A stretch of 64,000 bases of DNA from Bremerella alba (lineage in GTDB: Bacteria > Planctomycetota > Planctomycetia > Pirellulales > Pirellulaceae): positions 1 through 64,000 of the forward strand of contig NZ_JABRWO010000012.1 of NCBI RefSeq assembly GCF_013618625.1, given 5' to 3'. Shown in pieces: positions 17,403 through 25,811 of the stretch (the stretch's first letter is position 1; every line of letters starts with the position of its first letter). The position numbers were made by a program, and so were the translations under genes. The notes under the pieces were generated by a model, which searched no databases, was not told the origin of the DNA, and worked only from the letters and a program-made list of their open reading frames with translations.

Positions 17403-17984
17403 ATGCCGATCGAAGCCACGGTAACGTTGAACGCGCGCATCCAGCCCCTTGATCGCGATCGTTACGAAGACCCTCTGCTCGATGCCCTTGCTGGGCGCGA
17501 GCTTTACGACATTGTCGGCGGAGGCTCGCAGCTTCTGCCGGGCGGAAACGAGATCGAGTTCTGCTGCATCGATCTCGACATTCACGAAGCTGAACCGGCC
17601 ATCCCTCTGATCGTTGACACCCTGACCCAAGCAGGAGCCCCCCAAGGCTCGCACCTGAGGTACACCGATCGCTCGGAAAATGCGCATACCATTGCGTTTG
17701 GCAAAACGGTCGGCCTGGCCATCTATCTCAACGGCACCGATCTTCCGGACGAGGTATACGCCGAGTGCGATGTCAATCACATCGTCGCCACCATCGACGA
17801 GCTGCTAGAAGGTTTCGGTTCGTATCAAAGCTACTGGGAAGGCCCCACCGAAACGGCCCTCTACCTCTACGGCTCGTCCCACACCGAAATGCGCCAAGCA
17901 CTAAGCGGATTTCTCGCCGACTACCCGCTATGCCAAAAAGCCCGGCTGGTTGATCTACCGACGGCTATTGAAGTTGTAAGTTAA
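17403..17984 (+). CDS. Hypothetical protein with two similar alpha/beta halves
   Basis: A protein of 193 residues with AGGA 6-7 bases before the ATG. The two halves look alike: each has a helix, a Gly/Ser turn, a strand rich in hydrophobic residues and a helix. Compare DALAGRELYDIVGGGSQLL with IDELLEGFGSYQSYW, and CIDLDIHEAEPAIPLIV with LYLYGSSHTEMRQALS. This suggests an internal duplication, as in some immunity or ACT-like proteins. It is soluble and acidic (Asp/Glu-rich). It lies 256 bases after the RNase-like gene on the same strand, beyond a probable terminator, so an inhibitor role is only a guess. I do not recognise the family. Confidence 0.65.
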   Translation: MPIEATVTLNARIQPLDRDRYEDPLLDALAGRELYDIVGGGSQLLPGGNEIEFCCIDLDIHEAEPAIPLIVDTLTQAGAPQGSHLRYTDRSENAHTIAFGKTVGLAIYLNGTDLPDEVYAECDVNHIVATIDELLEGFGSYQSYWEGPTETALYLYGSSHTEMRQALSGFLADYPLCQKARLVDLPTAIEVVS

Positions 17985-18221
17985 CGCCAGCTATAAAAAG
18001 AAAACAGCTGCGATCCATCGAAGCAATCGCCTGAGCCCGGCTGGAAACGCAGCTACAGAGTCAAGCCTCTTAAGGTGTGCCCCTGAGCGTCTCGCCAGTG
18101 CGAAGCGGGGAATTGCTAGAGTTTTTCTTGTCGACAGTGCTGCTCAGCCATTTGTTTGTAGGTATTGTACAGTCAATGGTCAATGCTTAATCTCCATGGT
18201 GTAATAAATGGAGAACTTACA

Positions 18222-19946
18222 ATGACCGATTTCTCACGATACTCACTAAAACTTGAAAACCTGAAATGCTTCGGGGTTGGATCTGAAGGCTTTGAATCAA
18301 TAAAGCCTATAAACATTATCATTGGCAGAAATAACGCAGGCAAGTCTACCCTACTTGATATCATTCCTTCTCTTACAAATGATAGATATGAGTGCCCCTC
18401 AATCTTAAGAAGGAACAACAACAAAGACCCATGCGTTTATTTAGGTGTTCGCCTTACACCAGATCTACTGGCCAGACAATTCAAAGAAACTGAGCGGGGT
18501 GGAGCATATGTGAACTTTCGTAATTTGCAACACTTTTCCCAAAGGCTTCATGACCTAAATGCAATTCTAAAATTCTCCCCGCGAGGTCTAACTTGCCAGA
18601 CCGTGGAGAAAACCGAAGAGTGGAGTCGTAATCTCCTTGGAAATGGAATAGCAGATTGCCTGAACCGTGTTGGTCTTTGTATAACGAATCCATTTTTAGG
18701 CCTTCGCTTCCACCGACTTCATCCTGACCGCAGTCTTAAACCAGAGGAAGATCGTCCGTTAGACGTCATAGGTGACGGCACCGGTGCAACGACTGCGATT
18801 CAGAGATACCTGACAAAAGATCATCTACCACCAGAATTGATTCAGAAAACACTCCTAAATCAATTAAATGAAATAGTACAGCCTGACGCAGAGTTTTCCG
18901 AAATTGTCGTCCGACAAGATGAGGACTCTAAAAAATGGGAAGTCTTCCTCAACGAAGTATCTAAGGGGCGAATCCGACTTTCCCAATCTGGACATGGACT
19001 TCAGAGCATCATTCTTGTCTTAGTCCATACGATAGTGCTTACACATGGTGACGGTGATGGTGATCTGTCAGGACACCTCTTCGGATTCGAGGAACTTGAA
19101 AACAACCTTCATCCCGCGTTGTTGCGACGGTTGCTGAAATATCTCAGTCGGATAGCGAGAAACCACGGCGGAACATTTTTTTTAACAACTCATTCCCATG
19201 TTGCAATTGACATGTTCCGAAGAGACTCAGAGGCTCAAATACTTCATGTCACGCACGATGGCGACAATGCCAAAGCAAGAACTCTCACAACCTATATTCA
19301 TCACAATGGCGTTCTAGATGACTTAGACATCCGAGCGAGTGACATCCTTCAGGCTAATTGTGTTATTTGGGTTGAAGGTCCTTCCGATCGCATTTATGTC
19401 AATCGATGGATTGAAATCGCATCGAACGGTGAACTTGAGGAAGGAATTCACTATCAATGCGTATTCTACGGCGGACGCCTACTGGCACATCTCAATGGAA
19501 GTGATCCAGATGAATTGGACGATGAAGGAGTCAAGATTTTACGGCTAAACCGTAAAGCGTGTATCATCATCGATAGTGACAAACGCGCTCAGCAAACTCC
19601 AATTAATCTAACTAAGCGACGGATTGAGCAAGAGGTGAACGAAATGGGAGGCGAAGTGTGGATAACAAAAGGAAAAGAGGTAGAAAACTATGTGCCCGCT
19701 TTGATTTTTCAAAACGCCCTCGAATTGACAGTCGAACCCCAAGTCGGTCTGTACGATGATGCTTTCACTAAAATTGAGTGTGTTGCTGAAGGAGTTGGTG
19801 AAAGGTACCGCAAGAAGAAACCATTGCTTGCAGAGAAGGTGACAACTCTAATCAATGAACACAATTGGGTTATCCACGATCTCGACCAGCAAGTTATGAA
19901 GATTTGTGACAGAATCCGTGTGTGGAATAACGTCCGGGAAAACTGA
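18222..19946 (+). CDS. OLD-family ATPase/TOPRIM nuclease, probably acquired
   Basis: A protein of 574 residues; the ATG at 18222 has GGAG 8 bases upstream, and 19 in-frame codons before it are ignored. The N-terminal ABC-type ATPase has Walker A GRNNAGKST (35-43), a signature-like LSQSGHGLQ (near 253), Walker B FGFEELENNLHP (near 287) and a histidine switch LTTHSH (near 322). The C-terminal TOPRIM has WVEGPSDR (near 380) and IIIDSDKR (near 446), the acidic residues that bind metal for DNA cleavage. OLD proteins act in phage defence, alone or with a helicase (Gabija). No helicase gene follows. Codon use is AT-rich compared with every neighbour, a sign of transfer. Confidence 0.88.
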   Translation: MTDFSRYSLKLENLKCFGVGSEGFESIKPINIIIGRNNAGKSTLLDIIPSLTNDRYECPSILRRNNNKDPCVYLGVRLTPDLLARQFKETERGGAYVNFRNLQHFSQRLHDLNAILKFSPRGLTCQTVEKTEEWSRNLLGNGIADCLNRVGLCITNPFLGLRFHRLHPDRSLKPEEDRPLDVIGDGTGATTAIQRYLTKDHLPPELIQKTLLNQLNEIVQPDAEFSEIVVRQDEDSKKWEVFLNEVSKGRIRLSQSGHGLQSIILVLVHTIVLTHGDGDGDLSGHLFGFEELENNLHPALLRRLLKYLSRIARNHGGTFFLTTHSHVAIDMFRRDSEAQILHVTHDGDNAKARTLTTYIHHNGVLDDLDIRASDILQANCVIWVEGPSDRIYVNRWIEIASNGELEEGIHYQCVFYGGRLLAHLNGSDPDELDDEGVKILRLNRKACIIIDSDKRAQQTPINLTKRRIEQEVNEMGGEVWITKGKEVENYVPALIFQNALELTVEPQVGLYDDAFTKIECVAEGVGERYRKKKPLLAEKVTTLINEHNWVIHDLDQQVMKICDRIRVWNNVREN

Positions 19947-20023
19947 CCAATAGTGTTTTCTATCAAATCCAAATCGGTCGTAATGCACTACAAATCAACA
20001 TTTCTCAGAAGTATACAGCTGCG

Positions 20024-20177
20024 GCCCTCGGCAGTGTGAAAAATGAGTACACTCGGGACTAAGGGCTACCGGCACCCACACAAGTTGACGTTCTTAACCT
20101 CCGGTATGCCGACTAATACGATAGGCCCACGTAAAAACGTCTCACCAGCCAGTTCGCCGCTTCACACTGCCGAGGGC
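20024..20177. repeat. 17-bp perfect inverted repeat beside the OLD gene
   Basis: GCCCTCGGCAGTGTGAA (20024-20040) and TTCACACTGCCGAGGGC (20161-20177) are exact reverse complements, 120 bases apart. The right arm continues into GGCAGTGCCACAC, itself a partial palindrome. It sits between the foreign-looking gene and the tRNA. It may be a dispersed element typical of the host or the remnant of a mobile unit. No target duplication was found. Confidence 0.6.
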
Positions 20178-20293
20178 GGCAGTGCCACACATTGATGGAT
20201 TAAAAAGGTTGGAGAGGTCGCGAGTGATTCAGCCGTTGAGAATCTCAGGGAATCGAGCTATCTAAACTCGATAACAGCTAAAAAAAGAAAAAG

Positions 20294-20378
<85 letters not shown>

Positions 20379-20736
20379 CAATCGGGATGCCTTGGCAAAA
20401 GAGCTGATCCGGGGAGCAGCACGACATCCGGCGGCATATTAAGGTTTGCCGCAGCTGTGGAAAGGTCGAATTTTAGCCGGAAAGGGCCACCGCGGCAATG
20501 ACGGGGTGGGCGATTCCTGAGCAGATCTCGGCCTGGATACCCCTCTGGGACACGCATTTTCGGCCTAAGTTCCCTCGCTTGAGGCAAATTGCCTGAAAAT
20601 GGCCGCTGGATAGGCTTTGCGTTGACTTGGTTTGGGGATTCATCTATACGTTCCCTTCCCTTTTTGGCCGGCCTGAGACGGGGCTCTATTTCGGCCAACT
20701 CAGGGGTTCAGGCCAGACAGGAACTGGGCGGAAACA

Positions 20737-21981
20737 ATGCGACCGACGTGGGTTTTGCTACTGCTGACGCTGGTGCTTAGCGGAAGATCGCTGGGCCAGT
20801 CGCCGTACGCGCCTAGCCAGTACGAGCCCAGTCAGTATCAACCCCGTCAATACGAACCCAGCCAAACCGCGCCGAGCCCGTATACGCCCTCTGTATATGA
20901 GCCGAGCCGGTACACGTCCCCCTTGCCTGCCCCGCCGGCCGATCCGGCCTATGGCGAGCCGCAGCTGGGCCAGGTCGATTGGACGGTACCGCCCCCTTGG
21001 GCTGACTCTCCGGCGGAAGAAGTGATTAACGATGTGACGCTGACCGAAGTGCCGCCGGTCGCGGACAAACGTCCGAAACGGGCGGCCGGCAGTGGAGGTC
21101 CGTTCGGTGGATCAGGCGGGCCTGGCTATGGCGTCGAGTGGTTCCCGGTGCAGCCGGTCAAAGGGCAAGACGTCGACTTTCAACTGGTCAGCCAAAAGGC
21201 CTCGGCAGGCCTGCCTGTTTATCGCGGCGACCTGGGCATGGCCGTGCTGACGGTGGGTGTCGAGAACATGCACACGTTCACCGATGCCGTGCTGCCTGAT
21301 ACAGGCCGGGCTTTTCCGGAAGACCTGTGGAACATCAAGTTTGGGCTGACTTACATTCGTCAATTCGAGAGCGGCTCGACGTTGGGCATTATCACCAGCG
21401 TGGGCTCGGCGAGCGATCAACCTTTTCATAGCGTCGACGAAATCAACTTGAACCTGATCTCGTTTCTGCGAAGGCCGGCCCGCAATGAACGCGATGCGTG
21501 GATGTTCGGCGTGATGTATTCGCCTTCGGGCTCGCTGAACTTTCCGGTCCCGATTATCGCTTATGAATGGAATAAGTCAGAGACGTTCCAGATGAACCTG
21601 GGCATCCCGCTTTCGATGACGTGGCGACCGCGGGAGAACTGGACGTTGAAGGCCGCTTACGTTCCGCTGACCAACGGAAGCGTGATGCTGACGTACGATC
21701 TCTCCGACGATTGGCACGCATACGGCGGCTATCGCTCGCTGGCCGATTCGTACTTTTTAAGTGATCGGGTGAATAAGGAAGACCGTTTCTTTGCGATCCA
21801 GCAGCGGCTGGTGACAGGCATTCGCTGGGACGTCGGCGATCACGGAGCCCTCGACCTGAGCGCAGGCTATGCGTTCGATCGACGCTACGGCGAAGGGGAA
21901 AACCAAGGTTCGACCCTTCACGATGAGATTGAGGTCGAACCGGGGGCGTTTCTCGGGCTCGATTTCCGCCTAGTGTTTTAA
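20737..21981 (+). CDS. Secreted protein, probable outer-membrane beta-barrel (DUF6268-like)
   Basis: A 414-residue exported protein with a signal peptide (MRPTWVLLLLTLVLS, cut near LGQS). Residues 22-65 are a repeated Pro/Ser/Tyr-Glu motif of the type xYxPSQYEPS, a probable flexible linker. A Gly-rich hinge (GSGGPFGGSGGPGYG, about 117-131) precedes a C-terminal domain. That domain has many alternating strands ending in an aromatic residue (LDFRLVF), as in outer-membrane barrels. The pattern recalls DUF6268 proteins. There is no catalytic motif. It is monocistronic and diverges from the tRNA gene. Confidence 0.7.
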   Translation: MRPTWVLLLLTLVLSGRSLGQSPYAPSQYEPSQYQPRQYEPSQTAPSPYTPSVYEPSRYTSPLPAPPADPAYGEPQLGQVDWTVPPPWADSPAEEVINDVTLTEVPPVADKRPKRAAGSGGPFGGSGGPGYGVEWFPVQPVKGQDVDFQLVSQKASAGLPVYRGDLGMAVLTVGVENMHTFTDAVLPDTGRAFPEDLWNIKFGLTYIRQFESGSTLGIITSVGSASDQPFHSVDEINLNLISFLRRPARNERDAWMFGVMYSPSGSLNFPVPIIAYEWNKSETFQMNLGIPLSMTWRPRENWTLKAAYVPLTNGSVMLTYDLSDDWHAYGGYRSLADSYFLSDRVNKEDRFFAIQQRLVTGIRWDVGDHGALDLSAGYAFDRRYGEGENQGSTLHDEIEVEPGAFLGLDFRLVF

Positions 21982-22037
21982 ACGGTTGGGGATCTGCCTG
22001 AGAGGAATGGACAGGTGGCCGCATTCTCCCGACTGGA

Positions 22038-22085
22038 ATCAGGATGGATGCCTGATCGCTGCGGTTACGCTGTGGCATTAGCCGC
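22038..22085. other. Two consecutive hairpins downstream of the barrel gene
   Basis: ATCAGG/CCTGAT (22038-22043 with 22051-22056) and GCGGTTA/TAGCCGC (22061-22067 with 22079-22085, one G-T pair) form adjacent stems between two convergent genes. No T-run follows. They could be a structured RNA end or a spacer repeat. I can name no RNA family. Confidence 0.3.
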
Positions 22086-22145
22086 TGCCGACCCAAAGAT
22101 GAATCTCTGAGCTACCCCGGGGCGTTGCTTGCGGTTAGTGCGTTA

Positions 22146-23042
22146 CTAAGCGGGCGAGCCGGTTTTCTTCTTGGCCATGTGCTCTCGCATGGAGGTTAGA
22201 ATTTGGCCTGTTGCGTCGGCTTGATTCAGCACATAGAAGTGAAAGCCAGGGACGTTGTTGTCGACCAGGTCGTTCACTTGCTGCGATGCGTAGGCCGTGC
22301 CGACACGTTTATGCCAGTCGGGATCGTCTGGTTTCTGGTTCAGCTTTTCGTACAGCTTCTTGGGAATGCCGGCGCCGCACATTTTGGCGATCTTCGAGAT
22401 CTGGGCGAGGCTGTTGATCGGGAAGATGCCTGGCACGATAGGAATCTTGATGCCGGCCTTCTCGCAGCGTTCGCGCCAACTGTAGAAGTCGCTGTTGCGA
22501 AAGAACATTTGCGAGACGATGACCTGGGCTCCGGCGTCGACCTTTCGCTTGAGGTTCTCCATGTCGACATCGGGACTGGGCGCTTCCTGGTGCGTTTCCG
22601 GATAGCCGGCAACCAGAACGCCGAGGTCGTTGAACTCGTCGTTGATCAGTTCGACCAGTTCGTTGGCGTATCGAAGCCCCTTGGGATTGGGCTTGAATTT
22701 GGTTTCCCCTTGCGGCGGGTCCCCTCGCAGGGCCACGATGTAATCGACGCCGCGTCGTTCGGCTTCGGCCAGGAAGCTACGCAGGTCGGCCACGCTCGAG
22801 CCCACCACCGTCAGGTGAGCCGCGACCGGCACCTGGAACAAGGTTTTGACCTTCTCGACGATCTCGAGGGTTTTCCCGCGCGTCGAGCCACCGGCTCCGT
22901 AGGTACAAGTAATGTACGACGGCTTGTGCTTCATCAGCCGCTCGACTTGCAGCATGAGCGACCGGACTCCCTTGTCGGTCTTGGGAGGATACAACTCGAA
23001 CGAGATCGGCAGTTCGCCGGGCTTGTAAAATTCGGAAAGCAT
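22146..23042 (-). CDS. metF: Methylenetetrahydrofolate reductase
   Basis: A cytosolic flavoenzyme that reduces 5,10-methylene-THF to 5-methyl-THF, the methyl donor for methionine synthesis. At 298 residues it has normal bacterial length. ISFELYPPKTDKG holds the catalytic Glu of the family, and TYGAGGSTRGKT the flavin/folate contacts. ALRGDPPQG is the family hallmark, followed by VAGYPETHQEA and DAGAQVIVSQMFF. It is cleanly separated from its upstream neighbour by 9 bases, and the sugar-nucleotide gene lies just upstream on the same strand, so the two may share a transcript. No riboswitch is seen. Confidence 0.96.
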   Translation of the reverse strand: MLSEFYKPGELPISFELYPPKTDKGVRSLMLQVERLMKHKPSYITCTYGAGGSTRGKTLEIVEKVKTLFQVPVAAHLTVVGSSVADLRSFLAEAERRGVDYIVALRGDPPQGETKFKPNPKGLRYANELVELINDEFNDLGVLVAGYPETHQEAPSPDVDMENLKRKVDAGAQVIVSQMFFRNSDFYSWRERCEKAGIKIPIVPGIFPINSLAQISKIAKMCGAGIPKKLYEKLNQKPDDPDWHKRVGTAYASQQVNDLVDNNVPGFHFYVLNQADATGQILTSMREHMAKKKTGSPA

Positions 23043-23051
23043 GGGGCAGTT

Positions 23052-24302
23052 CTAAAAAACGAGGGGCTCACCCGTCAGTTGACGTTCTTCTTGAGTGAGC
23101 AGGTACATATCGTGTATTAGTTGGATGTCGCATGGCGTCTGGGTTACGTTACGCCGCTGGAACATTCTTTGTTGAGTCGAAATCATCACCTCAGGCGGAA
23201 GTTCCGTAACCTGACCAAACAGGCGGGCATAATTCACGAAGCTCGGCACGTTGGTCGTGACGAATCCGTACAACATGCTGCACACGCCGATGGTCTTTCC
23301 CGTAAATATACCCGTATTGATGGCCGTCTTTGAGTAGTCCCCAAAAATCGATCCCACGAATTGCATTTTCGTGGCGACGCGGCCAAACGGATAGTCCATG
23401 TTGACGGTTCCGTAGGTATTCTTCAGGTCGCTATTCGAGGTGCCGGCACCCAGGTTTATCCAGCTTCCCAAATAACTATGTCCTAGGAAACCGTGGTGCT
23501 GCTTGTTAGAAAACGGCTCTATCACGGTTGCTTCTACTTCTCCGCCAATTTTGGTCGTGTGACCTAGCGAAACGGCATCTTTAATGGCCGAATGCTCGAT
23601 GACCTTAACGTTGCGGCCCAGATAGGCAGGCCCCCGTAAAAAGCAAAAAGGACCGATACTGACCCCTTCTTCTACCACGATAGGGCCTTTCGACGCATCG
23701 ACCGAAACGTTCTCGGCCAGGCTAATCTCGCCGGCGGCATAAAAGCCTGTTTGGATTTCGCGGTAATCACCGGTCTTCAGGCGATACTCTAAATTTTCGT
23801 GAATGATTTCTTCGTTAAAATGGACCACATCGTGGGCGAACTCGAACAGGTCGAACGTTTCGTCACGCTGCGGAAGCTCTGCCGTGGGGGATAATGCCTC
23901 GACAAACGCGAGAAACTCTTCGTAGGTGCTGTTGCTGTTCGGGATTCGATGCCCCGGAGGCAACACAGCGGCGATGACACGGCCGTTGTGCAGCACAATC
24001 CCAGGCTTCTGAGACTCTACCCAGCGGGTCAACTTTTCGAGCGTCTGAATCCGCGGAACCAAACTAGCGCACAGCAGCAGGGTGGGTTGCCCTTCTACAA
24101 GAGGCGTTTCGTGAAGTTGTGGGTAGTAGTGGGCCTGCAAGGCGGCGATATGGTACCGCACGACCCCGCGGCATGAGTTGAATTTTTCGGCGACGAGTTC
24201 GGCCAGGCGAAAACCACCGCACGTAATTCCATAGGCCGGTCGCGCGAGCACGATCGGGTAGAGTTTGGCTACCGAGCGGTCTTCAAAAAGGATGCAATTC
24301 AT
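23052..24302 (-). CDS. GlmU/GlgC-like sugar nucleotidyltransferase
   Basis: A protein of 416 residues starting at the ATG at 24302 (MNCILFEDRSVAKLYPIVLARP). Upstream in-frame codons lack a proper N-terminus. The N-terminal nucleotidyltransferase half lacks the standard GxGTR loop of pyrophosphorylases, as in the GlmU-like 'putative sugar nucleotidyltransferase' group. The C-terminal half (about 200-390) is a left-handed parallel beta-helix of hexapeptide repeats (EGVSIGPFCFLRGPAYLG, VEATVIEPFSNKQHHGFLG). GHSYLGSWINLGAGTSNSDL resembles the GlmU acetyltransferase loop with its His and Asn. It lies 9 bases ahead of metF. Substrate unknown; a role in cell-envelope sugars is likely. Confidence 0.78.
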   Translation of the reverse strand: MNCILFEDRSVAKLYPIVLARPAYGITCGGFRLAELVAEKFNSCRGVVRYHIAALQAHYYPQLHETPLVEGQPTLLLCASLVPRIQTLEKLTRWVESQKPGIVLHNGRVIAAVLPPGHRIPNSNSTYEEFLAFVEALSPTAELPQRDETFDLFEFAHDVVHFNEEIIHENLEYRLKTGDYREIQTGFYAAGEISLAENVSVDASKGPIVVEEGVSIGPFCFLRGPAYLGRNVKVIEHSAIKDAVSLGHTTKIGGEVEATVIEPFSNKQHHGFLGHSYLGSWINLGAGTSNSDLKNTYGTVNMDYPFGRVATKMQFVGSIFGDYSKTAINTGIFTGKTIGVCSMLYGFVTTNVPSFVNYARLFGQVTELPPEVMISTQQRMFQRRNVTQTPCDIQLIHDMYLLTQEERQLTGEPLVF

Positions 24303-24359
24303 GCCTTGGCGATGTCCTGCCCGGCTTCCTGCCGGACAACTCAAAAGGTACCGGTAATA

Positions 24360-24391
24360 ACGACTTTAACACCACAATGTGGTTAAATCGT
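24360..24391. promoter_or_regulatory. Palindrome upstream of sugar nucleotidyltransferase gene
   Basis: ACCACAATGTGGT (24371-24383) is a perfect 13-bp palindrome about a central A, inside a longer imperfect one (ACGACTTTAA ... TTAAATCGT). It sits 58-90 bases upstream of the minus-strand ATG in a divergent promoter region. It may be a repressor site. The rest of 24303-24662 shows nothing else. Confidence 0.4.
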
Positions 24392-24662
24392 CTTTCAGGC
24401 AACACGTCTGCTGCCTAATGGGTGCCATGAACGATTTCGCACCCGATATTTTTGTAATCTTTGCTTACAATTTAATGAAACACCGTTGTACCTGAACTTT
24501 TAATACTGCGATTCCCCAGGAAACACTGTTGCCGTGTCTCATGAAGCAAGCTGTAACCTATGATTTCCCAGCGGTTTTGGCATCCACTGGGTAGAATCGC
24601 GCAGCATGAACCAGCTTTTAGGTTCTCGGCGTTTCCCCTGCATCTTTTTGTTTGACCGAACT

Positions 24663-25784
24663 ATGGCAGAGCTTTTTACTTTCGTTCTGGGCGACATTTT
24701 CGGCGTGGTAACGCTCGCCGTGGGGATCACGATCGGTTTCTGGCTGGGGAAGTTGTGGGCCCGATACACTCAGCCGCAGCAAGCCCCAGCGGTTGAGGCA
24801 GCTTCTGATGCCGATCCAGAGGGAGAGTCGACCGTTTATCGCAATCAATTGGCCGGCATGATTCAATTCACCAGCCACTTTACCGGCGACCTGAACAAAC
24901 ATATCGAATTGCTAGAGCACCTAGAGCAAAAACTGGCTCATCCTGACAGCGACACAGCAACGACAGATGATGGCCCCTCGGCGAAGGCCGTTGAGTTGAT
25001 CGCCCAGATTACCGCAGCCAATCAGAAACTCAAGCAGCGCCTGGAATCGGCAGAAGCAACGCTCAAAACACAATCCCAAGCATTGGAAGATACCCTGTCC
25101 GAAGCACGGACCGATGTCTTGACGCAGTTGCTCAACCGCCGCGCATTCGAGGAAGAACGCGAACGACGCTGGGCGTTATGGGATCGCAAAGAACAACCGT
25201 TCAGCCTTTTGATTCTCGACATCGATCATTTCAAACGGGTTAACGATACCTATGGGCACGATGCGGGCGACCTGGTTCTGCGTGAGGTTGCGGCTCGGCT
25301 GACCAGTGTGATGCGAAAGACCGACTACCTGGCTCGGATTGGTGGAGAAGAGTTAGCCATCCTGATTCCTGAGTCCGATTGGGCGTCTGTCTCCACGGTC
25401 TCTAAAAAGGTCCTTAATATCGTGCGTACGTTGCCGGTCAAATATGACGAGACGACGATCGACATCACGCTCAGTTGTGGAGTCATGCCGGTTGTCTATG
25501 CCGATGGACTCGAAACGCTGACCAAAGGGGCCGACGAAGCACTGTACGCAGCAAAGACGGCCGGCCGGAATTGCGGCTTCCTGAACAACGGCGAGTCGCT
25601 GATTCCGATTGAAGACAATTCGTCGCCGCCCATCTCGCAAGCCGAACCGCCAAGCGACGAGCATCCATCTTCGCCGGAAAACGAGGACGAACCGACAGCC
25701 CAAATTCCAATCAATGAACTTGATTCGGCGGCGAATGAACTCAAAAACCGACTGTTTCAGATCTCTCAAAGTATCTTGCCATAA
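24663..25784 (+). CDS. Membrane-anchored diguanylate cyclase (GGDEF)
   Basis: About 373 residues from the ATG at 24663 (one at 24606 is also possible). Residues 5-27 form a membrane helix. A helical linker (about 60-150, coiled-coil-like) leads to a GGDEF domain. LTQLLNRRAFEEE opens it, LLILDIDHFKRVNDTYGHDAGD holds the metal Asp residues, and ARIGGEEL (about 228) is the active signature loop. RKTD, five residues before GGEEL, is an intact inhibitory I-site, so product inhibition by c-di-GMP is expected. The tail is Pro/Glu-rich. Cyclic di-GMP commonly governs flagellum-versus-sessile choice, and a flagellar block follows, though not co-transcribed. Confidence 0.9.
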   Translation: MAELFTFVLGDIFGVVTLAVGITIGFWLGKLWARYTQPQQAPAVEAASDADPEGESTVYRNQLAGMIQFTSHFTGDLNKHIELLEHLEQKLAHPDSDTATTDDGPSAKAVELIAQITAANQKLKQRLESAEATLKTQSQALEDTLSEARTDVLTQLLNRRAFEEERERRWALWDRKEQPFSLLILDIDHFKRVNDTYGHDAGDLVLREVAARLTSVMRKTDYLARIGGEELAILIPESDWASVSTVSKKVLNIVRTLPVKYDETTIDITLSCGVMPVVYADGLETLTKGADEALYAAKTAGRNCGFLNNGESLIPIEDNSSPPISQAEPPSDEHPSSPENEDEPTAQIPINELDSAANELKNRLFQISQSILP

Positions 25785-25811
25785 AGAAATAAGAGAAGGA
25801 TCTTTCGACGT

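Noticed and set aside
18222-19946. Gabija defence pair (GajA plus GajB)
   Set aside because: The OLD-like protein fits GajA in outline, but no UvrD-like helicase gene lies on either side.
21982-22145. SAM or cobalamin riboswitch for metF
   Set aside because: The structured gap lies downstream of metF, and no known riboswitch core was recognised.
22203-23120. A 305-codon plus-strand frame opposite metF
   Set aside because: It is a shadow of metF; the translated sequence lacks normal composition and any motif.
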